A stretch of DNA of 39,444 bases, taken from positions 1 to 39,444 of the forward strand of contig JAFRQM010000032.1 of NCBI GenBank assembly GCA_017428625.1, written 5' to 3'. Of this stretch, positions 23,116 through 32,171 are shown one piece after another. A program made the translations under genes and the position numbers. How positions within the stretch are numbered: position 1 is the stretch's first letter; the number at the start of each line of letters is the position of its first letter. The notes beneath the pieces were generated by a model. The model did not search any database and was not told the origin of the DNA. It saw only the letters and a list, made by a program, of their open reading frames with translations. Source of the stretch: Clostridia bacterium. Its GTDB lineage: Bacteria > Bacillota > Clostridia > Oscillospirales > Acutalibacteraceae.

Positions 23116-26019
23116 ATGAACATAGGTCTTGATGTGGGTTCAACCACATTGAAATGCGTCGCGGTGGATGACAGCGGCGAAATTGTATATAAAAACTATC
23201 TGCGGCATTTTTCACAGATAGCGACAAAATCAGCACAGATGCTCAGCGATATTATCAGCAGGCGCCCGGAATTTGCAGGCGCCTGCATCGCCGTTTCCGG
23301 CTCGGCGGGTATGGGATTTGCCCAGCAGCTTGAACTGCCCTTTGTTCAGGAGGTTTACGCTTCGAGAATCGCCGTAAAAAGGCTTATTCCCGACACAGAC
23401 GCGGTTATTGAACTCGGCGGCGAAGACGCGAAAATCCTCTTTTTCACAGGCGGAACCGAGGTGCGTATGAACGGTTCCTGCGCGGGCGGAACAGGCGCCT
23501 TCATAGACCAGATGGCGTCACTTCTCGGCGTTGGCGTTGAGGATATGAATGCCCTTGCCGAACAAAGCGAAAAAACCTACACAATCGCTTCACGCTGCGG
23601 CGTTTTCGCGAAATCCGACATTCAGCCTTTGCTTAATCAGGGCGCCCGCAAAAGCGATGTCGCGGCAAGTATTTTCAAGGCGGTTGTCAATCAGACCGTA
23701 GCCGGGCTTTCGCAGGGCAGAGAAATAAAAGGCAGGGTAGTCTATCTCGGCGGTCCGCTCTCGTTCCTGCCCGAACTTCGCAAAAGTTTTGACGAAACGC
23801 TGGGTCTGAAGGGAACCTGCCCAGAAAACTCGCTTTATTATGTCGCTCTCGGCGCCGCTTACTCGCCCGACGCGCAGCAGAGAGATATAAAAGAAATCAT
23901 CGACAAAATCGGTTCATACGAGTCATCTGCCGGTTACATCAGCTGCGAACCTCTTTTTGAAGATGAGGGCGAATACAAAGCGTTTACCGAAAGGCATGCA
24001 AAAGACACGGTTAAAACCGCCGACGGTATTACTCCGGGCGAAAAACTCTTTCTCGGCATTGACGCGGGCTCAACCACAATCAAATGCGCCGTCATAAACA
24101 AAAACAGAGAAATAGTTTTTCAGAAATATATGTCAAACAGCGGCAACCCCGTGACCGCGGTCAGGGAGTTTATGACAGAGTTTTATGAAACAAACCCCGG
24201 CGTTAAAATCGCTTATTCAGCCGTTACCGGCTACGGCGAGGAAATTATCCGCAACGCCTTCGGCATTGACACGGGCATTGTTGAAACAATAGCCCACTAC
24301 ACGGCGGCAAAGCATTTCAAGAACGATGTTGATTTTATCATAGATATCGGCGGTCAGGATATAAAGTGTTTCAAAATCAGAAACGGCGCCATTGACAACA
24401 TCTTCCTTAACGAAGCGTGCTCGTCGGGCTGCGGTTCCTTCCTGCAGACCTTCGCCGCCGCGTGGGATTACAGCATTGCGGATTTTGCCCGTCTCGGGCT
24501 TTTCGCAGACAAACCCGTTGACCTCGGCTCACGCTGTACCGTGTTTATGAACTCCTCCGTAAAACAGGCTCAGAAAGACGGCGCGAGCATTGAGAACATC
24601 TCGGCGGGCCTGTCAATCAGCGTTGTCAAGAACGCCCTCTACAAAGTTATAAGGGCTTCCGGCGCGGATGATTTAGGCAAAAACATTGTTGTTCAGGGCG
24701 GAACCTTCCTTAATGACGCCGTTTTGCGCGCGTTTGAAAAAGAAATCGGCAGGGATGTCATCCGCCCCGACATTTCGGGACTTATGGGCGCTTACGGCGC
24801 GGCGATTTACGCTATGGACCATGTTAAAGGCGACAGCTCCTGCATAAATGAGGATGAACTTAAAACCTTCGTTCACGAGGTTAAGGCAATTACCTGCAAC
24901 GGCTGCCCCAACCACTGCCGTCTTACGGTCAACACTTTTGCCGGCGGCAGAAAGTATATCGGCGGCAACAGGTGCAGCAAACCCGTTTCGGGCTCGAACG
25001 CCGCGGAGACCTATAACCTTTACGATTATAAAAAAGAACTTCTCGCAAAATACAAACCCGTGCCCGGCAAACGCGGAAAAATCGGCATTCCGATGGGGCT
25101 CAATATGTATGAACTGCTGCCGTTCTGGCACACCTTCTTTACCTCTCTCGGCTATGAGGTTGTAACAACGCCGGAATCCACAAGGGCGCTTTATCTGCTC
25201 GGTCAGCACACAATTCCGTCCGATACGGTATGCTACCCCGCGAAACTTATGCACGGCCACATTGAGTATCTCATCAATAAGGGCATAAAAAACATCTTCT
25301 ACCCCTGTATGACCTACAACATTGACGAAGGTCTGGGCGACAACAACTACAACTGCCCCGTTGTCGCTTATTACCCCGAGGTTATACGCTCCAATGTGCG
25401 CTCCGAAGACCTGAATCTTATATGGGATTATGTCGGAATACACCGCAGAAAAGATTTCATGCCGAGAATCCGCGCGATTATCAGCAAAAGGCTCGGAGAT
25501 GTTACCGCGAAAGAAATCGAAAAAGCGGTCAAAGCGGCTTATGCGGAATATGATTCCTATATGAATCTTATCAGGGCAAAGGGCGATGAGTATCTTGCCC
25601 TCGCGAAGCGGAAAAATATGCCCGTAATTGTGCTGTGCGGCAGACCATACCACCTCGACAGCGAAATAAACCACGGCATAGACAAACTTATATGCGAGTG
25701 CGGAGCGGTGCTTGTTACCGAAGATTCCATCAGCGGCAAAATGGAAAAATTCGCAACAAATGTTCTCGACCAGTGGACTTACCAGTCAAGGCTTTACGCG
25801 GCGGCAAAATATATCGCCGACTCGGGCGACAGCAGCATAAACCTTGTTCAGCTTGTTTCATTCGGCTGCGGAACAGACGCTATAACCACCGATGAAGTGC
25901 GCGCGATTCTTGAAAGAAAAAACAGAATTTACACACAGATTAAAATAGATGAAACAACAAACTTAGGCGCGGTTAAAATCAGATTGAGAAGCCTTTTTGC
26001 GGCTTTGGAACAGGAGTAA
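23116..26019 (+). CDS. plsA: BadF/HgdC-type double activase with DUF2229 domain (PlsA-like, plasmalogen synthesis)
   Basis: ATP-driven iron-sulfur electron activator of the 2-hydroxyacyl-CoA dehydratase/benzoyl-CoA reductase superfamily. Two ASKHA ATPase domains lie in tandem, with phosphate loops DVGSTT (residue 6) and DAGSTT (residue 316). Each has the two Cys that bind a shared [4Fe-4S] cluster, Cys122/Cys161 and Cys435/Cys474, both 39 residues apart as in HgdC. A Cys-rich CNGCPNHC segment and a DUF2229-like domain (about 655-967) follow. The 967-residue protein plus the adjacent 425-residue protein equal the roughly 1,400-residue fused family. The clostridial pair plsA-plsR makes plasmalogens from diacyl lipids; the lipid genes upstream support that role here. 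Confidence 0.75.
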   Translation: MNIGLDVGSTTLKCVAVDDSGEIVYKNYLRHFSQIATKSAQMLSDIISRRPEFAGACIAVSGSAGMGFAQQLELPFVQEVYASRIAVKRLIPDTDAVIELGGEDAKILFFTGGTEVRMNGSCAGGTGAFIDQMASLLGVGVEDMNALAEQSEKTYTIASRCGVFAKSDIQPLLNQGARKSDVAASIFKAVVNQTVAGLSQGREIKGRVVYLGGPLSFLPELRKSFDETLGLKGTCPENSLYYVALGAAYSPDAQQRDIKEIIDKIGSYESSAGYISCEPLFEDEGEYKAFTERHAKDTVKTADGITPGEKLFLGIDAGSTTIKCAVINKNREIVFQKYMSNSGNPVTAVREFMTEFYETNPGVKIAYSAVTGYGEEIIRNAFGIDTGIVETIAHYTAAKHFKNDVDFIIDIGGQDIKCFKIRNGAIDNIFLNEACSSGCGSFLQTFAAAWDYSIADFARLGLFADKPVDLGSRCTVFMNSSVKQAQKDGASIENISAGLSISVVKNALYKVIRASGADDLGKNIVVQGGTFLNDAVLRAFEKEIGRDVIRPDISGLMGAYGAAIYAMDHVKGDSSCINEDELKTFVHEVKAITCNGCPNHCRLTVNTFAGGRKYIGGNRCSKPVSGSNAAETYNLYDYKKELLAKYKPVPGKRGKIGIPMGLNMYELLPFWHTFFTSLGYEVVTTPESTRALYLLGQHTIPSDTVCYPAKLMHGHIEYLINKGIKNIFYPCMTYNIDEGLGDNNYNCPVVAYYPEVIRSNVRSEDLNLIWDYVGIHRRKDFMPRIRAIISKRLGDVTAKEIEKAVKAAYAEYDSYMNLIRAKGDEYLALAKRKNMPVIVLCGRPYHLDSEINHGIDKLICECGAVLVTEDSISGKMEKFATNVLDQWTYQSRLYAAAKYIADSGDSSINLVQLVSFGCGTDAITTDEVRAILERKNRIYTQIKIDETTNLGAVKIRLRSLFAALEQE

Positions 26020-26022
26020 TAT

Positions 26023-27300
26023 ATGAATACGGAAGGCAGAGTAATATTCACAAAAGAAATGAAGAGGGATTACACAATCCTCGTTCCCAACATGGCGGAA
26101 ATACACTTTGAACTGCTTGCGCGTGTGCTCAGGCAGCACGGCTACAACGCGGAACTTCTGCGCACAAACGGCAGAGAGATTGTCGATGAAGGCCTCAAAT
26201 ATGTTCATAACGACACCTGCTACCCCGCGCTGCTTGTTATCGGCCAGCTCATAAACGCCCTCAACAGCGGCAAATACGATCCGCACAAGACGGCGCTTCT
26301 CATCACGCAAACAGGCGGCGGCTGCAGGGCTTCAAACTACATCCACCTTCTGCGCAAAGCGCTCGTAAAGGCGGGCTGCGGCTATGTGCCGGTAATTTCG
26401 CTCAACCTGTCGGGACTTGAAAAGAATCCGGGCTTTAAATTCACTCCGGCGATGGGTATGAAATTTCTCTCCTGCTTAATCTACGGCGACCTGATTATGC
26501 TGCTCAAAAACCAGGTAAAGCCCTATGAAATAAATGAGGGCGAAACAGACGCTCTCGTTGAGAGGTGGATTGCCAAATTAGTCCGTTTCTTCGGGCAGAA
26601 CAAGGGCTACGATTATTTTTCGGCAAAAAAGATTATGCCTAAAATCACCAAAGATTTTGCCGAGATTCCCGTAAACAAAACAGAGAAAATCAAAGTAGGC
26701 ATCGTCGGCGAAATATATGTCAAGTATTCGCCTCTCGCGAATAATCACCTTGAGGATTTTCTTATTTCTCAGGGCTGTGAGCCCAATGTTCCCGGCCTTA
26801 TGGGCTTTGTGTTCTTCAAAACCGACAACCGTCTTGAAGATATAAAACTCTACGGCGGCAAAAAACTGAAAAAACTCGTTATGAAAGCCGTTATGTGGTA
26901 TATGATGCGCGTTGAGGCGTGCATTGAACAGGCGGCTAAGGCTTACGGCAACTTTGTCGCGCCCACGCCTTACAAACACCTGCGCGAACTCATTGAGCCC
27001 GTAATGGGCTACGGCTGCAAAATGGGCGAAGGCTGGCTTCTCACCGCCGAAATGATGGAACTTATAGAAAGCGGCTACGGCAACATAGTGTGCGCCCAGC
27101 CTTTCGGCTGCCTGCCTAATCACATAGTCGGCAAGGGAATGGTGCGCAAACTGCGCGAAATCTACCCCGACTCAAACATAGTGCCCATAGACTATGACCC
27201 CGGCGCCACAAGAGTAAACCAGGAGAACCGCATAAAACTTATGCTCGCGGTGGCAAAAGAGAACGCCTGCGCCTCCGACATCAAAAAATTTGTGTCATAA
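26023..27300 (+). CDS. plsR: 2-hydroxyacyl-CoA dehydratase-type component (PlsR-like, plasmalogen synthesis)
   Basis: Probable reductase/dehydratase partner of the activase just upstream. The 425 residues show the superfamily's HNDTCYPALL, TGGGCRASNY, VGIVGEIYVKYSPLANNHLE, QPFGCLPNHIVGKG and DYDPGATRVNQENR. Cys residues in the DTCYPA, GGGCRA and FGCLPN segments are candidates for an iron-sulfur site. The gene begins only three bases after the upstream TAA, in the same reading frame, but GGAG (26012-26015) sits seven bases before its ATG, so separate translation is likely. In many clostridia the two are one protein. By comparison with C. perfringens plsR I infer a role in forming the vinyl-ether bond of plasmalogens. 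No other HGD-type substrate pathway gene is visible. Confidence 0.72.
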   Translation: MNTEGRVIFTKEMKRDYTILVPNMAEIHFELLARVLRQHGYNAELLRTNGREIVDEGLKYVHNDTCYPALLVIGQLINALNSGKYDPHKTALLITQTGGGCRASNYIHLLRKALVKAGCGYVPVISLNLSGLEKNPGFKFTPAMGMKFLSCLIYGDLIMLLKNQVKPYEINEGETDALVERWIAKLVRFFGQNKGYDYFSAKKIMPKITKDFAEIPVNKTEKIKVGIVGEIYVKYSPLANNHLEDFLISQGCEPNVPGLMGFVFFKTDNRLEDIKLYGGKKLKKLVMKAVMWYMMRVEACIEQAAKAYGNFVAPTPYKHLRELIEPVMGYGCKMGEGWLLTAEMMELIESGYGNIVCAQPFGCLPNHIVGKGMVRKLREIYPDSNIVPIDYDPGATRVNQENRIKLMLAVAKENACASDIKKFVS

Positions 27301-27320
27301 TTTATAATCGGATACTTTTC

Positions 27321-27348
27321 AAAAGCACGGTTTTCACCGTGCTTTTTT
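27321..27348 (+). terminator. Terminator of the lipid operon
   Basis: AAAAGCACGG (27321-27330), loop, CCGTGCTTTT (27337-27346) and further T, 20 bases after the plsR-like stop. Confidence 0.88.
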
Positions 27349-27361
27349 ATCAATCGTGCAG

Positions 27362-27390
27362 TTGCCAACCTGACGGCAATATGATAAAAT
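27362..27390 (+). promoter_or_regulatory. Promoter of the GH31 gene
   Basis: TTGCCA (27362-27367), a 17-base spacer and TAAAAT (27385-27390), 35 bases before the start codon. Confidence 0.65.
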
Positions 27391-27425
27391 ATATCTGTTA
27401 TTTTCATTATTACGGAGGTCTGACT

Positions 27426-29465
27426 ATGGAAAGATTCGGTATGCCTTCCGCGCCCGCGAAGGATTCGCAGGTTTTTATTTACGCAGATGTGCGCATAAGC
27501 GTTATCTCAGACAGAATTCTCAGAATAGAAAAATCGTCAACCGGCTTTTGCGACAAGGCGACCCAAATGGTTGTTTGCCGTGATTTTGCCGATGTAAACC
27601 CCGAAATAAAGCACAACGCGGGCTGTTTTATCACAGTAAAAACACCGAAAACCTCGTTTCGCGTCAACACATCAACACTGCGCGTTGAGGCGGCGGTAAA
27701 CGGCAAGTGGCGCTACCCCGGCAACAGCACAAATCTGGGCGGCACGGCCCGCACGCTTGACGGCACCTTCGGCTATCTCGGCAGCTGGAAAACAAAGCGT
27801 GAAAAACGCGACCGCTTCTTTTTCGGGCATCTGCGCAAGGGGATTTTCGCTTCAAACGGCGTTGCCGAAATTGATGACAGCGACTCCTTCCTTTTCAATG
27901 AAGACGGCTCCGTTTCGCTGCGCCCGTTCAAGGTTGTTGACAAATACATTTTTGCCTTCGGCGACGATTATTTAGGCGGATTAAAAGATTTTTACAGCCT
28001 GTGCGGGGCAACGCCCCTTTTACCGAAGTATGCTCTGGGCAACTGGTGGAGCCGCTACCACGCCTACTCGCAAAGTGAATACCTGGAGCTTATGAACGCC
28101 TTTGAGAGCAAAGATATTCCCTTCACCGTAGCCACAATAGATATGGACTGGCACATTGTCAAAAATGTGCCGAAGGATGTTAAACCCACCGTAATTCAGG
28201 GCGCCGGCTGGACGGGCTACACATTTGAAAAGAGCCTTTTCCCCGACTATAAGGCGTTTTTTAAAGATTTGAAAAGCCGCGGCCTCGCGATCACCATGAA
28301 CCTGCACCCGCACGACGGAGTGAGATATTTTGAAAAGCAGTATGAGGAGATGTGCGCGGCTGTGGGGCAGAATCCCGCCGATAAAAAACCCGTTGAGTTC
28401 AACCTGACGGATGAAAAATTCCGCAACGCCTATTTTGACATTCTTCACCACCCTTATGAGGAGGACGGCGTTGATTTCTGGTGGATTGACTGGCAGCAGG
28501 GCACAAAATCAAAGGCTATGCTCGGCCTTGACCCGCTTTGGCTTCTTAACCACTACCACACGCTTGACAACTGCAGAAACGGCAAAAACGGCCTTATTCT
28601 CTCGCGTTACGCGGGCATAGGCTCGCACCGTTATCCGCTGGGATTTTCGGGCGACACCTTCGTTTTATGGAAGAGCCTCAGGCTTCAGCCTTGGTTTACT
28701 GCCAACGCCTCAAACGCGGGCTACACGTGGTGGAGCCATGACATAGGCGGCCATGTTTACAATTCGGGCAACAACGAGCTTTACCTGCGCTGGCTTCAGT
28801 TCGGCGTGTTCTCACCCGTTAACCGCCTGCACTCCAACAACACATCAATCTCAAAAGAGCCGTGGAATTTTCCCGATGTTGAAAAAACGGCGGAATATTT
28901 TCTGCGCCTGCGCCACCGCCTTTTACCCTACCTCTACACCGCTAATGTGCGCACCGCGAGGGATTGTGTTCCGCTTATAAGCCCGATGTATTACTATGAC
29001 AAAAGCGAAAATGCCCGCAAAGAAAAATACCGCAACCAGTATTGGTTCGGCGAACAGATGATTGTTGCCCCGGTAACGGAGCCGTCAAGGCGGGGCAGGG
29101 CGAATGTGAGGTTTTATCTGCCCGAAGGCGAATGGATAAACTTCTTTAACGGCAAAAAATACACGGGCGGTGAGTATGAGGAAAACTGCCCGCTTGATGA
29201 AATTCCCGTTTTTGCAAAGGCGGGCGCAATTGTGCCGCTTCTGCCCGAAAGGCAGGGCAATTCAACGGAGTTTGACGCCCTCGAAGTGCTTGTTTTTCGC
29301 GGAGCGAAAGGCAGTTACACGCAGTATGACGACAACGGCGGCACAATAGATTTCACTTTTGACGGCGAAAAGCTTACCGATGTGCCGTCTGAAAACTGCA
29401 AAACAAAAAAAATCACCGTCCTTTACACCGGCGGCGATAAAGAAAACGAAACAATCGAATTATGA
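27426..29465 (+). CDS. Glycoside hydrolase family 31 (alpha-glucosidase/xylosidase-like)
   Basis: Retaining alpha-glycosidase acting on alpha-linked glucosides, xylosides or galactosides. Of the 679 residues the first 200 or so form the beta-sandwich domain, followed by the TIM barrel starting LPKYALGNWWSRYHAYS. The expected nucleophile is Asp355 in WWIDWQQG and the acid/base is Asp410 in FSGDTFVLW. WWSHDIGGH and the C-terminal beta domains follow. I chose ATG 27426, behind GGAGG (27414-27418), over an upstream in-frame ATG at 27339 that lies within the terminator. No signal peptide is seen, so it is probably cytoplasmic and acts on imported oligosaccharide. It has its own promoter; no transporter or regulator is adjacent. 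Confidence 0.88.
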   Translation: MERFGMPSAPAKDSQVFIYADVRISVISDRILRIEKSSTGFCDKATQMVVCRDFADVNPEIKHNAGCFITVKTPKTSFRVNTSTLRVEAAVNGKWRYPGNSTNLGGTARTLDGTFGYLGSWKTKREKRDRFFFGHLRKGIFASNGVAEIDDSDSFLFNEDGSVSLRPFKVVDKYIFAFGDDYLGGLKDFYSLCGATPLLPKYALGNWWSRYHAYSQSEYLELMNAFESKDIPFTVATIDMDWHIVKNVPKDVKPTVIQGAGWTGYTFEKSLFPDYKAFFKDLKSRGLAITMNLHPHDGVRYFEKQYEEMCAAVGQNPADKKPVEFNLTDEKFRNAYFDILHHPYEEDGVDFWWIDWQQGTKSKAMLGLDPLWLLNHYHTLDNCRNGKNGLILSRYAGIGSHRYPLGFSGDTFVLWKSLRLQPWFTANASNAGYTWWSHDIGGHVYNSGNNELYLRWLQFGVFSPVNRLHSNNTSISKEPWNFPDVEKTAEYFLRLRHRLLPYLYTANVRTARDCVPLISPMYYYDKSENARKEKYRNQYWFGEQMIVAPVTEPSRRGRANVRFYLPEGEWINFFNGKKYTGGEYEENCPLDEIPVFAKAGAIVPLLPERQGNSTEFDALEVLVFRGAKGSYTQYDDNGGTIDFTFDGEKLTDVPSENCKTKKITVLYTGGDKENETIEL

Positions 29466-29531
29466 CTGAATTGACCCCGGTAATCAGATAGTAACAGGCA
29501 AAACAGATAAAGAAACAGAATAAAAGCAGAA

Positions 29532-29559
29532 AAAAGCCGATGCGTCCGCATCGGCTTTT
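29532..29559. terminator. Bidirectional terminator between convergent genes
   Basis: AAAAGCCGATGCG (29532-29544) pairs with CGCATCGGCTTTT (29547-29559), with A and T runs on both sides. It serves the GH31 gene and the minus-strand zinc-ribbon operon. Confidence 0.88.
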
Positions 29560-29561
29560 GC

Positions 29562-31541
29562 TTATGTTGACTGTTTCTGTTTATAAAGAGTTCCGTTTTG
29601 ACGGTCATTAAGATTTACAAGCGCAAAGTTTGTATCGTCTGTTGCCAACTGATAATAGTCGGTGTCCATTTTATCACCGTATGTTTTGACATATTCTCTG
29701 GCAAAGTCATAGCCGTAAACTTTCTCAATCATTTCTTTTTCTCTATACCAGATTTTTACGGTGTTGTCGCTGACAGACCATTTTGCGTTGACCCGGTAGC
29801 GGTTATTGCTTCCGGAAACAGGAAACTCGATAACTCCGGTGCCGTCGCCTTTAAGATAATATATCTCGGTTGTTTTCGGGTTATACCATGTTCCTGCCAT
29901 AAGTTCGGCGGCATTATATGTTTTGTTTGACTGTGTGGTTGTTGCCGCAGTTGTTGTTTCAGGAACAGTTGTTGTAACCGGAACGGTTGTTGTTTCTTTT
30001 TTTGTGGTTGTTACGGTTGTTGTAACAACAGGTTTTTTGCCGTCAACCTCTATAATATTGTAATGCAGTTCCCAACTCTCGCTGTCCCATTTTTCCGCTT
30101 TTGTGATTTTTGCCGTAACTGCCTGTCCTGCTTTTATTTCAGGGTCGGAATCTGAAACAAAATTCAGATGTTCGCCCGACCAGAGATTGAAACCGAGAAT
30201 GCTGTCGGGATGAACGGAGTTTACAATAAAAGTTACGGTTTTGCCGGTAACATCATCGCCGCTGTTAAGCGCGTTTTCAAAAGCAACCTCATCGCGGTAA
30301 TATACACTTTTGCCTTCATTTGCTTTATGTGCTTTTTCAACTTCTTCCGGAACGGCAGTGGTTGTTACAACTGTTGTTGTAACAGCAGGTTTCTTGCCGT
30401 CAACCTCTATTATATCATAATGCAGTTCCCAACTGTATTTACCCCATTTTTCAGCACTCGTTATTTTTGCTGTAACCACTTGACCTTTTTCTGTTCCGGG
30501 GTCGGAATCCGAAACAAAATTCAGGTGCTCACCGGACCAAAGGTTAAAGCCGAGAATACTGTCGGGCTTAACGGCTTTGACAATAAATGTTACGGTTTTG
30601 CCGGTAACATCTTCGCCGTTGTTGAGTGCTTTTTCAAAAGTAAATTCATCTCGGAAATCAACATTCTTACCTTCGTTGGATTGATGTGCTTTTTCAGTGA
30701 CTTTCTTTTGATAAGCGCCTTTCTCGACAAGAACAACCTCATCATTCTTATTGTAACTTCCGTTAAAAAGATCGTCGAGAAGAGTTTCAAGAAAATCAAC
30801 AAAGAGGTTATCGAGGTCATCATAATTTTCGTCTTCTTTCAAATCATCGGTGTTGACAGTTAATTCTTTTTCAAATGCTGCATCCGGTATTGAATCGGTG
30901 CAGGTTAGAACAAGTCTGTCACCGTTTTTGGTTACATCAAAATAATTAACGCATTTTCCATAGTCGATTTCGGTATCCACTTCGCTTTCGGCTTCATCAC
31001 CATACCATGAAGACACAACATCAAAACCGGAGAATTCAATTATAAGCTCATTTTTTTTGACGGTCCAAGTGAAGGGGCAGTTATAATCCTCATATTCTCC
31101 GGTTCCGTCTTCGTTGAATATGTAAATAATGCCGGGGTCGTCTTCCGTCTCCCACTCGCCGACAATTCTCTTTTTTGCGAACCCGAACGGGTCAAGAAGA
31201 AATACCGCAGCCGCGGCTGCAATAAGAACAACAGCGGCAATTGCGGGAATTATAAACTTTGCCTTACTCTTTTTCGGCGTAGGGATTACAGGCAAGTGTT
31301 CCCCGATTGCCGACAAGGGTTCGGAAAACTGAACTTTCGGCTCTGAAATCTCAGCCTCAGCGGTTTCTGCTTCAACGGTGTTCGCTTGAGCGACCTTGTC
31401 AACAGCGGATTCGTCTGTATCTGCAACGGGTGTGTTTGTCTTTGCCTGTTCAACAATTTCACTGTCGTCAATCATTTTCGCCCCACACCCGGGGCAAAAA
31501 CAGCCGTGTTCAAATTCTGCGCCGCATTTCGGGCATTTCAT
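29562..31541 (-). CDS. Zinc-ribbon membrane protein with tandem duplicated extracellular domains
   Basis: A 659-residue protein. Its N-terminal zinc ribbon is CPKCGAEFEHGCFCPGCG; an acidic spacer and one membrane helix (about residues 96-117) follow. Outside the membrane is a small lipocalin-like domain (VGEWETEDDPG, NEDGTGEYED), then two nearly identical domains of about 95 residues, each containing RDE.F(E)-ALN, GKTVTFIV, ILGFNLWSGEHLNFVSDSD and ELHY-IIEVDGKKP. They are separated by Thr-rich linkers. The C-terminal domain (AGTWYNPKTTEIYYLKGDGTG) resembles the first one. No known enzyme motif is present. It is the last gene of the minus-strand operon. The combination suggests signalling or envelope monitoring, but the function is unknown. 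Confidence 0.75.
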   Translation of the reverse strand: MKCPKCGAEFEHGCFCPGCGAKMIDDSEIVEQAKTNTPVADTDESAVDKVAQANTVEAETAEAEISEPKVQFSEPLSAIGEHLPVIPTPKKSKAKFIIPAIAAVVLIAAAAAVFLLDPFGFAKKRIVGEWETEDDPGIIYIFNEDGTGEYEDYNCPFTWTVKKNELIIEFSGFDVVSSWYGDEAESEVDTEIDYGKCVNYFDVTKNGDRLVLTCTDSIPDAAFEKELTVNTDDLKEDENYDDLDNLFVDFLETLLDDLFNGSYNKNDEVVLVEKGAYQKKVTEKAHQSNEGKNVDFRDEFTFEKALNNGEDVTGKTVTFIVKAVKPDSILGFNLWSGEHLNFVSDSDPGTEKGQVVTAKITSAEKWGKYSWELHYDIIEVDGKKPAVTTTVVTTTAVPEEVEKAHKANEGKSVYYRDEVAFENALNSGDDVTGKTVTFIVNSVHPDSILGFNLWSGEHLNFVSDSDPEIKAGQAVTAKITKAEKWDSESWELHYNIIEVDGKKPVVTTTVTTTKKETTTVPVTTTVPETTTAATTTQSNKTYNAAELMAGTWYNPKTTEIYYLKGDGTGVIEFPVSGSNNRYRVNAKWSVSDNTVKIWYREKEMIEKVYGYDFAREYVKTYGDKMDTDYYQLATDDTNFALVNLNDRQNGTLYKQKQST

Positions 31542-31568
31542 AGCAAATCCTCCTGCTTTTCATTGGGG

Positions 31569-32153
31569 TTAAAGAACTTGGTCTGTATCGCAAAATTCGC
31601 AGTGAACAATTTCTCCCTTATATCCGGACAAAGATGCTGAACATGAGTTACATTTTTTTGAAACCATTTCTTTTTTTAGATGGTTTTTCTTTTTTGGTTG
31701 TATTCCGATAACATCTCTGCCGATCTCTTTGAAAATACCAATCAAAGTGTCATCGCGGTCTTCTTCATCATACTCGTCAGAATCCGGCATTGTTCGACCT
31801 GTGATTGTTTTATAAATGGTGTTTATCCAAAGAGATGCCTGTTTTTTTGCGTTGTTTATACCGGTATTGTTACTGAAGCCGAATGTTTCAATGCTATCTC
31901 TTAAATATACATCAATCTGGACTAAGCCATTGGGCTTTTTAACAAGTAATGTCTGAGGTTTTCCTTTATATATCTTAATTTCATTTAGCGGAAACCTTAC
32001 TTCTCCTTTGATATTTCCGAACAGACCTTTGCGAACAAGAACAATTGCTTTGTCAGTTAAGTATAAATCATTTGTGTAAGCTCCGAAGTTACCGTAACAA
32101 ACGGACTCGGATTTCAATATAACAGACTCGTCGGGAAGAAGATTGAATTTCAA
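31569..32153 (-). CDS. Hypothetical protein: PH/GRAM-like domain plus C-terminal zinc ribbon
   Basis: A 194-residue soluble protein. The first 115 residues form a beta-rich unit (ESVCYGNFGAYTNDLYLTDK, IKGEVRFPLNEIKIYKGKP) like the bacterial PH/GRAM-type domains that start with a membrane or lipid sensing strand set. An acidic linker (DSDEYDEEDRDD) follows. The protein ends in a four-Cys zinc-binding motif, CNSCSASLSGYKGEIVHCEFC. No signal peptide or membrane helix is seen. It sits between the Lgt-like gene and the duplicated-domain gene in one operon, and two of its three neighbours also carry zinc ribbons. Domain naming is from pattern only and the function is unknown. Confidence 0.65.
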   Translation of the reverse strand: MKFNLLPDESVILKSESVCYGNFGAYTNDLYLTDKAIVLVRKGLFGNIKGEVRFPLNEIKIYKGKPQTLLVKKPNGLVQIDVYLRDSIETFGFSNNTGINNAKKQASLWINTIYKTITGRTMPDSDEYDEEDRDDTLIGIFKEIGRDVIGIQPKKKNHLKKEMVSKKCNSCSASLSGYKGEIVHCEFCDTDQVL

Positions 32154-32171
32154 TTTTTATAACTCCTTATT

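Noticed and set aside
24673..25674. 333-codon minus-strand ORF
   Set aside because: It lies wholly antisense to the HgdC-type activase gene, whose motifs are intact, and has no family features or ribosome site.
26012..26023. Frameshift or nonsense mutation breaking one fused HGD-type gene
   Set aside because: The second gene has its own correctly spaced GGAG and ATG, and split pairs are known, so a genuine two-gene arrangement is preferred.
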